A stretch of 59,662 bases of DNA, from NCBI GenBank assembly GCA_040380145.1, contig JBEIJQ010000001.1:1-59662 (forward strand), read 5' to 3'. Below are positions 41,503 to 49,307 of this stretch, one piece after another (within the stretch, counting starts at the first letter, position 1; the number at the start of each line of letters is the position of its first letter). A program made the translations under genes and the position numbers. The stretch is from JBEIJQ01 sp040380145. GTDB lineage: Bacteria; Bacteroidota; Bacteroidia; Chitinophagales; Saprospiraceae. Under the pieces are notes generated by a model, which was not told where the DNA came from, made no database searches, and saw only the letters and a list, made by a program, of their open reading frames with translations.

Positions 41503-43098
41503 TCAGCGCTGCACCACGAGGCGCAGATTGCGCAGGCCGTGCTCGGAGCGGAGCTGCACTAGGTAAACCCCTGCGGCCAAGCCGTCCGTGTCGAGGGACA
41601 TGTTGTTGGCGCCCGCTTGTACGGACCATTGGATCGGCGCGCCGACCGTTTGGCCCGACAGGCTGAAGAGGGCCACTGTCACCCGCTGGGCGTTGGGAGT
41701 TTCCATCGTCAGCATGACCGGTTCGCCGGGCATCGACGGATTGGGCGCGAGCTCGGCGGTGTGGATGTCGTCTGCGCCGGTGAGGCCCACCTGCCAATCG
41801 CCGGTCTCGAACAGGCGGGTTTGGTAAGTGCCGCAGAAACTGATGGCGTTGTAGGCCTTGATGCGCACTTGATATTGGAGATTCGCGTTGGCGGCGGTGT
41901 TGGCCTGCAGAGTGGTCACAGTGACCGAGTTGGTGTTGGTGATAGCGGAGAAAACCATTCCGTTGGTGATCGGATTGCCGTTGGCCGTGGCGCGCCATAC
42001 CTCCACATGGTAGTTGGTGGCGTTGAGAACCGGCGCCCAATAGATGGGGACGGAATAGTAAGTGTACACGGTTTCGCCGGCGAGGGGCGAAGTGATGTTC
42101 ACCGGATCGGTAACCGAGTTTTGTGTGGGCGGATTGAAATTGTCGTAGTTGCGTACATTGATGTCGGCGAGAACGGCTGCTTGCTGTTGGGCGGTGAACC
42201 GATTGGAGCAGTTGTCGCCGAAATAGCTCATGAACAGTGTTTCGTCGGGATTGACCGGCGCGCCTGCAGGGTCGGTCACATTGCTGGTAAAGGTACAACT
42301 GGCCGTGAACAGACCGAAATTGTAGTCCGGCTCGGTATCGCAGAAGCCGTCGGCGGCGCTGGCGCAGTTGGCACCGGCGCCCGTGCGGGCGGCTTTTTCG
42401 GTCACATTGCCGGAAGGCGAGATGGCGGGTGCCTGTGTACCGTTGGCGGGAGGCGTATCGCCGTCCCAGCCGAAGTGGGGGTGGGCCAGCGAAAAATAGT
42501 GCCCGCATTCGTGCGTCAGCGTATTGGATCCCCCGTTGACCGTGCTGCGTATCGCGAAGATCCAATCGCCCGCAGGACTGTAATAGCCCAAGGTCACGCC
42601 TTGTGCGTTCGGACTGGCTTGGTTGCCCACGAAGATGTTCACCTTATTGAGCGTTCGCCGGTTGGTCATGAAGAGGGCCGCGTTGATCGTGTTGGTGTGG
42701 TTGTACACCACCGTGTTGTTCCAATAATCGAACGCGCCGTCTATGAAGAACCGGACGTTCATCGGGGCGTAGTGATCGTTCATCCTGCAGAGGTTTTCGA
42801 ACACATCTTTTTCGTTGACACGGCCCGTGCCGTCGGAAAGGGCCACCAAGTGGAACACCACGGGGATCCAGATCGTGCCGCCGCGTCTTTCGAAATCTAT
42901 GCCGCGCGTGCGGAGACGGTTTTCGAACAGGCGCTGAACGATCAATTCTTGGTCATCGTGGCCGGTACCGCAGCAGGTGTGCCGCGGCGTTTGGCCGTGG
43001 CCGCCGGCGTTGGCGCCGTCTTGGTCAAAATTTTGGGCGCTCAAGGCACCGATGGCGAAAATGCCGAAGAAAAAACCGAGTAGGATTTTTTTGGTCAT
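41503..43098 (-). CDS. Secreted M43 (pappalysin-like) metalloprotease, T9SS cargo
   Basis: A 531-residue secreted metalloprotease. Signal peptide: KKILLGFFFGIFAIGALSAQ. The metzincin zinc motif HECGHYFSLAH starts at H196, and the Met-turn region reads LFMSYFGDNC, both as in M43. A fibronectin-III-like domain (about 360-440) follows. The C-terminal ~80 residues (ELAPNPSMPGEP, VALFSLSGQTV, LAAGVYLVQLRSEHG) form a T9SS type A sorting domain. It should be exported through T9SS and attached or released outside, degrading proteins. The ATG at 43098 places the signal peptide first, and a TATCTTTG box lies 69 bases upstream. Confidence 0.94.
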   Translation of the reverse strand: MTKKILLGFFFGIFAIGALSAQNFDQDGANAGGHGQTPRHTCCGTGHDDQELIVQRLFENRLRTRGIDFERRGGTIWIPVVFHLVALSDGTGRVNEKDVFENLCRMNDHYAPMNVRFFIDGAFDYWNNTVVYNHTNTINAALFMTNRRTLNKVNIFVGNQASPNAQGVTLGYYSPAGDWIFAIRSTVNGGSNTLTHECGHYFSLAHPHFGWDGDTPPANGTQAPAISPSGNVTEKAARTGAGANCASAADGFCDTEPDYNFGLFTASCTFTSNVTDPAGAPVNPDETLFMSYFGDNCSNRFTAQQQAAVLADINVRNYDNFNPPTQNSVTDPVNITSPLAGETVYTYYSVPIYWAPVLNATNYHVEVWRATANGNPITNGMVFSAITNTNSVTVTTLQANTAANANLQYQVRIKAYNAISFCGTYQTRLFETGDWQVGLTGADDIHTAELAPNPSMPGEPVMLTMETPNAQRVTVALFSLSGQTVGAPIQWSVQAGANNMSLDTDGLAAGVYLVQLRSEHGLRNLRLVVQR

Positions 43099-43166
43099 TG
43101 TAAAAAAGAAAATGATGGAAAGGAACAAGATTGCGTGTCGAAAATTGGGCCCGATCGGGTTGCGGG

Positions 43167-43174
43167 CAAAGATA
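43167..43174 (-). promoter_or_regulatory. -7 box of the M43 protease gene
   Basis: TATCTTTG on the minus strand; no clear -33 element. Confidence 0.5.
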
Positions 43175-43211
43175 CGCAAATAAAACGCGCATTCCCGAAG
43201 AGTGTTGACAG

Positions 43212-43251
43212 TTTGGAATACTCTTGACAAAAATCAGCAGAATATTCCGAA
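43212..43251. promoter_or_regulatory. Imperfect inverted repeat upstream of mdh
   Basis: TTTGGAATA (43212-43220) and TATTCCGAA (43243-43251) pair at 8 of 9 positions, 22 nt apart. They flank the -33 position of the mdh promoter, whose -7 box starts 10 bases later. Two TTGACA hexamers (near 43205 and 43224) lie in the same region. Confidence 0.3.
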
Positions 43252-43260
43252 CAGATTGAC

Positions 43261-43268
43261 TATTTTTG
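43261..43268 (+). promoter_or_regulatory. -7 box of mdh
   Basis: TATTTTTG, a TAnnTTTG match, about 70 bases before the mdh ATG. Confidence 0.55.
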
Positions 43269-43337
43269 GGCGCGGAAAAAAATTGTCCGCATCGAACTTT
43301 TTTTCACAAATTTTATTCACTCCCCTAAAATTAAATC

Positions 43338-44270
43338 ATGAGCAAAGTAACTGTTGTCGGCGCTGGAAACGTGGGCGCGACTTGTGCCAACGTCATCGCC
43401 CACCGCGACCTGGTCAACGAGGTGGTTCTTTTGGACATCATCGGCAACACGGCCAAGGGCAAGGCGCTCGACACTTGGCAGCAGGCCCCCATCGACTATT
43501 ACAGCACGTTCCTGTCGGGCACTGACAACTACGAGGCCACGGCCGGGTCCGATATTGTGGTGATCACGGCCGGGGTACCCCGTAAGCCTGGAATGACCCG
43601 CGACGATCTCATTTCGACCAACGCCAAGATCGTCACCACGGTTACGGAGCAGATCCTGAAATACTCGCCGAACCCGATCATCATCGTGGTGTCCAATCCG
43701 CTCGATGTGATGACCTATGTGTCCTATGCGAAGTCCGGACTTCCGTCCAACCGCGTCATGGGCATGGCAGGCATCCTCGATACGGCCCGCTACCGCGCCT
43801 TCTTGGCCGAGGCCCTGAAAGTCTCCCCGAAAGATATACAAGCGGTGCTGATGGGCGGCCACGGCGACACGATGGTGCCCCTGCCGCGCTACACCACGGT
43901 GGCGGGTATCCCAGTCACGGAACTCATCTCAGCTGATCGTCTCGATGCAATCGTCGAGCGCACCAAGGGCGGCGGCGGCGAACTGGTCAATCTCATGGGC
44001 ACCTCCGCTTGGTATGCTCCGGGTGCGGCCGCGGCCCAAATGGTCGAGGCGATCGTGCGCAACGAAAACCGCGTCTTCCCCTGCTGTGCCTTGCTCAACG
44101 GCGAGTACGGCATCAACGACCTGTATGTGGGCGTGCCGGTGAAACTCGGCAAAAACGGCATCGAACAAATCATCGAACTGCAGCTCAACAGCGACGAACA
44201 AGCGCTGCTCCACGCTTCGGCCGACGCCGTACGCTCCATGGTGGATGTCTACAAGGGAATGAATATCTAA
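43338..44270 (+). CDS. mdh: Malate dehydrogenase
   Basis: A 310-residue LDH-like malate dehydrogenase, interconverting malate and oxaloacetate with NAD in the TCA cycle. NAD-binding GAGNVGATCA, the substrate-loop arginines in GVPRKPGMTRDDL (typical of MDH rather than LDH), VSNPLDVMTY, MAGILDTARYR and the catalytic His in GGHGDTMVPLPR are all present. Length is normal. It has its own promoter about 70 bases upstream, with an inverted repeat at -33. The downstream gap contains a nested hairpin. Confidence 0.97.
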   Translation: MSKVTVVGAGNVGATCANVIAHRDLVNEVVLLDIIGNTAKGKALDTWQQAPIDYYSTFLSGTDNYEATAGSDIVVITAGVPRKPGMTRDDLISTNAKIVTTVTEQILKYSPNPIIIVVSNPLDVMTYVSYAKSGLPSNRVMGMAGILDTARYRAFLAEALKVSPKDIQAVLMGGHGDTMVPLPRYTTVAGIPVTELISADRLDAIVERTKGGGGELVNLMGTSAWYAPGAAAAQMVEAIVRNENRVFPCCALLNGEYGINDLYVGVPVKLGKNGIEQIIELQLNSDEQALLHASADAVRSMVDVYKGMNI

Positions 44271-44292
44271 AGAAGTTCCCAAGCGGGAAACC

Positions 44293-44343
44293 CTTCCCCC
44301 TAAACCATTGGGCCACTGCCCGTTCACAGCGTTTCGGGGGAAG
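44293..44343 (+). ncRNA. Nested hairpin between mdh and the HPt-like gene
   Basis: Outer arms CTTCCCCC (44293-44300) and GGGGGAAG (44336-44343) enclose an inner GGGC-CACT-GCCC hairpin (44310-44321). There is no T-run, so it is not a standard terminator. It lies 22 bases after mdh and 36 before the next ATG, where it could act as a 3' stabiliser of mdh mRNA or a leader structure. Confidence 0.35.
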
Positions 44344-44378
44344 TAGTTTGCCATGTTCGATTCAGCTTTGCCTAGGAC

Positions 44379-44741
44379 ATGCGAAAGAAAAAATACCTCG
44401 GCTACTTCAAGTCGCTGTTTGGGAACAATCCGGCCCAAATGGTGGCCATGCTAGAAACTTGCTCGGGAGAATGGGCCATGCTGCTCGAAAAATTGGAAAA
44501 AGCGGTCGCCGAGCGCAATGCACATGAAATCATCAAACTTGGCGGAAGGATTAGGAGTTGTTTTCAATACAGCGGCCAAGAGGACATGGTGGAGTGCGTA
44601 GCGCGGCTGGAGCAATTTTGCGGAGAAAAAAACCGCTGGACCGACATCAAAATGTTGATCGAGGTGATCAAGGTCCATTCCAAAGAACCGCTGTGGGTCT
44701 ATGAAGCTGAAATCCTAGCACTTAAACCCAAAGTGAAATAG
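44379..44741 (+). CDS. Small helical protein resembling an HPt domain without its histidine
   Basis: A 120-residue, all-helical, cytoplasmic protein. The segment HEIIKLGGRIRSCFQYSG followed by DMVECVARLEQFC has the spacing of histidine phosphotransfer domains (xHxLKGxxxxxG, then a helix with c-x-x-L-E). The phospho-accepting His position is Ile here, and the HxLKG core is IKLGG. The N-terminus is KKKYLGYFKSLFGNN. If the resemblance is real it would be a pseudo-HPt that binds but cannot accept phosphate; with such weak similarity it may be unrelated. Confidence 0.6.
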   Translation: MRKKKYLGYFKSLFGNNPAQMVAMLETCSGEWAMLLEKLEKAVAERNAHEIIKLGGRIRSCFQYSGQEDMVECVARLEQFCGEKNRWTDIKMLIEVIKVHSKEPLWVYEAEILALKPKVK

Positions 44742-44766
44742 GCTGCACTCCGGCCCCTGTTTCTTT

Positions 44767-46866
44767 TTATTGTCGCCACAGCACTGTGCCCCCTTTTTCC
44801 ACGATCAGTTTTGCTTTTTTTCCCTTCAGTAGAAATGCACCGGGCTCAAAAATCAGGGTGGCTCCTTTTTCCACGACCAGTCTTGCGCGCCGGTGCAAAC
44901 GGATGCCGCAATCCTTGGCCACGATGAATTCTGTCGGCTCCACGAAATCCCCATCCGCTGTCTTGCGGTGACGGTTGGCCACCACGCCCTTGCCCAAGCG
45001 CAGGACCGCTTTCGGACCGATCTCCAGATCGGGTGCCCGGTCTTCCGAAATGTCCTGCAGCAATAGCCGGCCTGACCAGCGCACTCTGCCGTACAGGCCC
45101 GTTTGTTTGCAACTGTACCGCACCCCGATCTCCCCGGACTGATCCTTGAAAAAAAACAGCGACAGCCCGCTCAACCGAGCATGGGGAAAACAAGTATCGC
45201 GCTGGGAATAATATCGAGTTTCAAAAATCAAGGGATTGGTGCTCAGCGTGATCGAATCGCCGGGGCGGAAAGCGTGCGGTTTGGCATATCCCTTGGCCCA
45301 AGGGCTATAGCCCCCAAAGTTGGCGTACAGGGGCAGGAATTTGCCGGGCGAAACCTCTTCGCAGGCGATGCCGAAGTCCCGTCCCTCGTTGAAGGCCATG
45401 TTGGGGTGGGGGTTCACAGCGATCGTGCCGTCGCCGTTGTAATCGTCGCGGAACCCCAACAGCGGATGGGTGCCGCCGGTTGGGTTGGCCGCTCCCCGCC
45501 GAAAAAGATACAACGTGTTGCCCCAGTCGTTGCGCACAAAAGTATCCAAACGCTCGTAATCCCAGTTGCCCGCCGCGCTGATCGGCCGCAGTGCGTTGCA
45601 GCCCGATGTGAAATTCACCGGCTGGCGTCGGCTCATGGCCACCCGCTCCCATGTAATGTACACTCCCTCGGCCAAAGGAGGCACTGTGCAGTGGCCAGGA
45701 CCGACGGCCTGACCCGCCCACGGATGTTCGTCCAAGTCAGATCGCTTGGCGTGGTTTTCCAACCAAAGAAATTGGTCGCCGTCGCTGTTGGGCAGCGGGA
45801 TGCGGGCGGCATCGCCCGTGGTGAGGAAATCCCGCAGGTAAAATTCCCCCACCGCCGCCGAATCGGGCCAGACCGGTTCCGCCACAGGTTCGATATAGCC
45901 GAGATACCACCGCTCCCATGCACTGAAAGTTCGGGCCATGGGTACGGGCGATGTGGCCGAGTTGCCGGCGCTCACCGGGTAAAAAAATTCGCCCACCGTC
46001 CCGTTGCTCGACTGGAAGTGCGGACAGTTGTACAGCGTGTGGGCGATTTCGTGTATCAAAAGCCCGGTGGGAATTCCGGCGCCTCTGCACAGCGTGAAAC
46101 CTTCTTGCAAAAAACATCCGTCCTCAAAGGGATCCAACAGTCCCAAGGCGCCCAAACCCGCAAATCCGCCGTCGGAACCGGGCCAGCGGGCCATTCCCGG
46201 GGCGGGTTGGTTGCCCCAGCCGGGGTCATACCGATACACGAAAATCGCATAGTCCACTGCCCGATCGGGCTTGCTGACCACCGTGTCGCTGTTGTCGAAC
46301 CGAAAATCCGGGCCGTTGGCCCTGCGATCAAACTCCCGGTAATCGAAATCGGGGTTCAATGCCCGCATCTGCTCGACCACTTTTTTGTTGACATGCCCCC
46401 AAGTCGAGCAACCCTCCGGATCCACTTCAACCGCCACCGGCAAACCCTCCGCATCGCGGAAAGTTTCGCCCATGAACTTGAAATCCCCCAGGGGAAGCGA
46501 GTTTTGGTGCCAGATCCGGGAAATACAGGTCTTGGAAGGATCGTCCCGGTACAGGGGAAATTCCTCCGGGCGGTTGTACACGAAGTCCGGGCAGGCACCG
46601 GTCACGGGGTCCACATAATCGGGAAGACCCCGTTGTTCCGGACCGTCCGACCAGCGGTCCAAAGCCTGTCCGACATTCGTGAAGGCGGGATTTTGCGCGG
46701 TACCTTCCCGAAACCGGACAAAAACCACCAGTGCTTTTAGTTCGCCCCGGGGCGTGAACGCACCTCCGTAAGGTCCGTAGTGCTCGGCGTTTTGTTGGCC
46801 AGCCAGCGGAATGGTTGTCCAGGCAGACAGGCAAAGCAAAAGCAGGTGCACAAGTAGGTTTTTCAT
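44767..46866 (-). CDS. Secreted zinc metalloprotease, M6-like
   Basis: A 699-residue exported protein (signal peptide MKNLLVHLLLLCLSAWTTIPLAGQ). The zinc-binding motif HEIAHTLYNCPHF starts at H272 (HExxH plus a later His), and ALVVFVRFREGTAQNP near the N-terminus matches the first strand of M6-type peptidases. The C-terminal 130 residues are beta-rich and end with VEKGATLIFEPGAFLLKG, LIVEKGGTVLWRQ, a beta-helix-like repeat. No T9SS sorting domain is visible, so it may stay periplasmic or use another signal. It lies convergent to the HPt-like gene. Family assignment is by motif and layout only. Confidence 0.8.
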   Translation of the reverse strand: MKNLLVHLLLLCLSAWTTIPLAGQQNAEHYGPYGGAFTPRGELKALVVFVRFREGTAQNPAFTNVGQALDRWSDGPEQRGLPDYVDPVTGACPDFVYNRPEEFPLYRDDPSKTCISRIWHQNSLPLGDFKFMGETFRDAEGLPVAVEVDPEGCSTWGHVNKKVVEQMRALNPDFDYREFDRRANGPDFRFDNSDTVVSKPDRAVDYAIFVYRYDPGWGNQPAPGMARWPGSDGGFAGLGALGLLDPFEDGCFLQEGFTLCRGAGIPTGLLIHEIAHTLYNCPHFQSSNGTVGEFFYPVSAGNSATSPVPMARTFSAWERWYLGYIEPVAEPVWPDSAAVGEFYLRDFLTTGDAARIPLPNSDGDQFLWLENHAKRSDLDEHPWAGQAVGPGHCTVPPLAEGVYITWERVAMSRRQPVNFTSGCNALRPISAAGNWDYERLDTFVRNDWGNTLYLFRRGAANPTGGTHPLLGFRDDYNGDGTIAVNPHPNMAFNEGRDFGIACEEVSPGKFLPLYANFGGYSPWAKGYAKPHAFRPGDSITLSTNPLIFETRYYSQRDTCFPHARLSGLSLFFFKDQSGEIGVRYSCKQTGLYGRVRWSGRLLLQDISEDRAPDLEIGPKAVLRLGKGVVANRHRKTADGDFVEPTEFIVAKDCGIRLHRRARLVVEKGATLIFEPGAFLLKGKKAKLIVEKGGTVLWRQ

Positions 46867-46888
46867 GTCGGGAGGTTTTGATCGCGTG

Positions 46889-46896
46889 CAAAAATA
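46889..46896 (-). promoter_or_regulatory. -7 box of the M6-like protease gene
   Basis: TATTTTTG on the minus strand, 23 bases before the ATG at 46866. Confidence 0.5.
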
Positions 46897-46953
46897 ACGG
46901 TTCCACGCTTTGGGTAGGGTGGTATGGGGGTGTTGCTTTGCAAGTCTTTTTTA

Positions 46954-46985
46954 CCCGAAAATCGCTTCCGGGAGCGGTTTTTGGG
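46954..46985. promoter_or_regulatory. 13-bp hairpin in a divergent promoter gap
   Basis: CCCGAAAATCGCT (46954-46966) pairs fully with AGCGGTTTTTGGG (46973-46985) when G-U pairs are allowed; the loop is TCCGGG. It lies between divergent protease and VWA genes, where no terminator is needed, so it could be a 5' leader structure of the rightward gene. Confidence 0.35.
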
Positions 46986-47079
46986 ATAAAAAAAATGACT
47001 TTTTCCATTCAGGAAAAATTTTCCGAAAGTATGGCCCGAGAATTGCAAACGGGCAATTTCTCATCAAAACCACTTCACC

Positions 47080-48198
47080 ATGCGTACCGCTGTTTTTTCG
47101 TTTCTTTTTCTTCTACTCTCCGCGGGACTTCAATCCGCGCCTCCCAAGCCCGAGGGAATCCCCCGTATCCAGATCGCATTGCTGCTCGACACTTCGAGCA
47201 GCATGGACGGCCTGATCAACCAGGCCAAGGCCCAACTTTGGAAAATGGTGAACCGGTTTTTGAAGGCCCGAAAAATGGGCTCGATGCCCCAGATCGAGAT
47301 CGCGCTGTACGAATACGGGAAATCCACTTTGCCGGCCGATCAGGGGTACATCCGTCAGGTATTGCCCTTTACCTCCGATTTTGACCAGGTTTCCAAAGAG
47401 TTGTTCGCCTTGATTACCAACGGAGGCGATGAATTTTGCGGACAAGTGATCCGCAGCGCCGTGAACGATCTGGCTTGGAGCAAAGACAATGGCGATCTGA
47501 AAATCGTGTTCATCGCCGGCAACGAACCTTTCGACCAGGGTTTCGTTGCTTTCCGCGAGAGTTGCAACGGTGCAGTGGAAAAATCTATCGTGGTGAACAC
47601 GATTTATTGCGGTGTTTGCGAAAACGGCATCCGGGAGTTTTGGAAAGAAGGGGCCGACCTTGGCAAGGGGCAGTACAACTGCATCGCAACGGACGCCAAA
47701 GTGGCTTATGTGCCCACGCCATACGACCAACGGATCGTGATCCTGAACGATTCGCTCAACGGTACCTATGTTCCCATGGGCGAACGGGGCCGTCGGGGCA
47801 AGGCTCGCCAGTTGGAAGAAGACAACAATGCTGGAACTTACGGGCAGGCCAACGGTGCGCAAAGAGCCGTGACCAAGGCATCTGCTCAATACGACAACCG
47901 CGAGTGGGATGCGGTGGACGCTTACCGGGCCGATCGAGAAGGATTTGTCGCGCGGGGAGCAAGCCTGGATTTGCCTGAGGAATACAAAGGCTTGAGCGGA
48001 GCTGAATTGGAACAGAAAATAAAGGCCGTGAGCGAGAAACGCCGGGCGATCCAAGAGGAAATCCAACGGCTCAACAAACAGGCGGATGAATTTCGGGCGA
48101 TCGAAAGTGCCAAGATAGCGGGAGAGAACACATTGGATCTGGTCCTCGACAAGATGATCGTGGAGCAGGCGACGGCGAGGGGATTCGTGTTCGAGTGA
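47080..48198 (+). CDS. Secreted VWA-domain protein
   Basis: A 372-residue protein with a signal peptide (MRTAVFSFLFLLLSAGLQS). The von Willebrand A domain (about 25-240) has the MIDAS motif LLDTSSSMDGLI and a later ITNGGDEFCG in the region of the metal-binding threonine loop. Residues 290-350 form a charged coiled coil (LEQKIKAVSEKRRAIQEEIQRL). The C-terminus is DKMIVEQATARGFVFE. This layout is common in Bacteroidota as a stand-alone periplasmic protein of unknown role. It is convergent to the chain-length gene, 8 bases apart. Confidence 0.88.
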   Translation: MRTAVFSFLFLLLSAGLQSAPPKPEGIPRIQIALLLDTSSSMDGLINQAKAQLWKMVNRFLKARKMGSMPQIEIALYEYGKSTLPADQGYIRQVLPFTSDFDQVSKELFALITNGGDEFCGQVIRSAVNDLAWSKDNGDLKIVFIAGNEPFDQGFVAFRESCNGAVEKSIVVNTIYCGVCENGIREFWKEGADLGKGQYNCIATDAKVAYVPTPYDQRIVILNDSLNGTYVPMGERGRRGKARQLEEDNNAGTYGQANGAQRAVTKASAQYDNREWDAVDAYRADREGFVARGASLDLPEEYKGLSGAELEQKIKAVSEKRRAIQEEIQRLNKQADEFRAIESAKIAGENTLDLVLDKMIVEQATARGFVFE

Positions 48199-48206
48199 AG
48201 CCGATA

Positions 48207-49292
48207 TCAGGCTTCTTCATCATCTTCATCATCTTCATCATCTTCATCTTGATCTTTGGGCTCCCCTTCGTCTGCGGGGGGGGCCTTTTCTTTTTGCATC
48301 ATTTCGCGAACGAACTTGCGGCCGACCACGATCAGGATGCCCACAAAGAGACCTATGATGGCGCCAATGAGGAGGTTGAACCACTGGTCCGCCTTTTTTT
48401 CGGTCAGCGGCATCAGCGGTTCGTCTATCAGTTGGATGACGGGGGTTTTGTTTTCCAGCGAAATACGGGCACCCTCCAAGCTGCTGGCCGCTTCGTAAAA
48501 CGAACGTGCCGTAATGTTCACTTCGCGTTGCATGCCCTGTTGACGGACTTTGGGCGCCAATCGAACGGGACCGAGATGTGAATCGAAGTCTTCGGCCAGG
48601 GCCTTCTCCGCCCCGCTCAGTTTGCCTTTGAGTTCTTCGACCCGCTTGAGCAGGCGGTCGTAGATGACCTGTTGTTTTTCGACGGTCGTCTGTATGTAGT
48701 ATTGGCTGGTAGCCTGATAGAGAATGTTGAGGAAATGGAACGAAACGGCTTCCGACTCCGTGGTCACGTTCACGGTCACCACCCCTGCCGGGGAAATGAA
48801 GTAGGTGAGCATGGTCTTGGTGATCTTGGAGTGGATGTTCTTGAGCGCTTTGTTTTCGTTGATATTGAATATGGGAAAAGAGTCGTGGGCGTAACGGAAC
48901 TGGTTTTCGGAGAGTTTGTCCAAGTAATGGTTGATCAGGAAATCGTCTTTCCCGGCGATGTTCACGCGGGTGAAGAGCGCATCGCGGACGATCCTGCGGG
49001 ATTTCAGCATCTCGGTAATCTTGTCGAGATTGGCGCTTCCGCTGCTCTGGGTTCCCAAAAAGGCATCGTAAATGCCACCGAGCGAGGCCACGGGCGTAGC
49101 ATCGTTGAGCATGAAAGTGAGCTGGGCCGTATAAGTCGGTGGGGTAGAGATGGCTACCAGGAACAGCAGCCCTCCCATACCTCCCGATAGCAGCAGGACG
49201 ATCCAGATTTTCAGGACGATCTCTCGTAAATACGACTTGACGATCTCAAGTGTATCTGGTGCGTCCGGCGATTTAGGCGCTTTTTTGCTCAT
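48207..49292 (-). CDS. Wzz/chain-length determinant-type protein
   Basis: A 361-residue polysaccharide co-polymerase with the Wzz layout: N-terminal membrane helix (IVLLLSGGMGGLLFLVAIS), a long periplasmic helical part with coiled coil (about 190-240, LLKRVEELKGKLSGAEKAL) and a C-terminal helix (LLIGAIIGLFVGILIVV). The cytoplasmic tail has no tyrosine-kinase domain, so it is not a full Wzc. It ends in a run of Asp/Glu encoded by tandem 9-nt repeats. It is the last gene of the leftward polysaccharide block and lies 15 bases from the Wza-like gene. Confidence 0.9.
   Translation of the reverse strand: MSKKAPKSPDAPDTLEIVKSYLREIVLKIWIVLLLSGGMGGLLFLVAISTPPTYTAQLTFMLNDATPVASLGGIYDAFLGTQSSGSANLDKITEMLKSRRIVRDALFTRVNIAGKDDFLINHYLDKLSENQFRYAHDSFPIFNINENKALKNIHSKITKTMLTYFISPAGVVTVNVTTESEAVSFHFLNILYQATSQYYIQTTVEKQQVIYDRLLKRVEELKGKLSGAEKALAEDFDSHLGPVRLAPKVRQQGMQREVNITARSFYEAASSLEGARISLENKTPVIQLIDEPLMPLTEKKADQWFNLLIGAIIGLFVGILIVVGRKFVREMMQKEKAPPADEGEPKDQDEDDEDDEDDEEA
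48208..48250. repeat. 9-nt tandem repeat coding an acidic tail
   Basis: About three to four copies of TTCATCATC on the plus strand, encoding DEDDEDDEDDEEA at the C-terminus of the chain-length protein on the minus strand. Copy number may vary without breaking the frame. Confidence 0.75.
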
Positions 49293-49307
49293 TCGTGTAC
49301 GAAAGGA

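Noticed and set aside
48208..48250. Tandem repeat considered as a CRISPR fragment
   Set aside because: The unit is 9 nt with no spacers and is in frame inside a gene.
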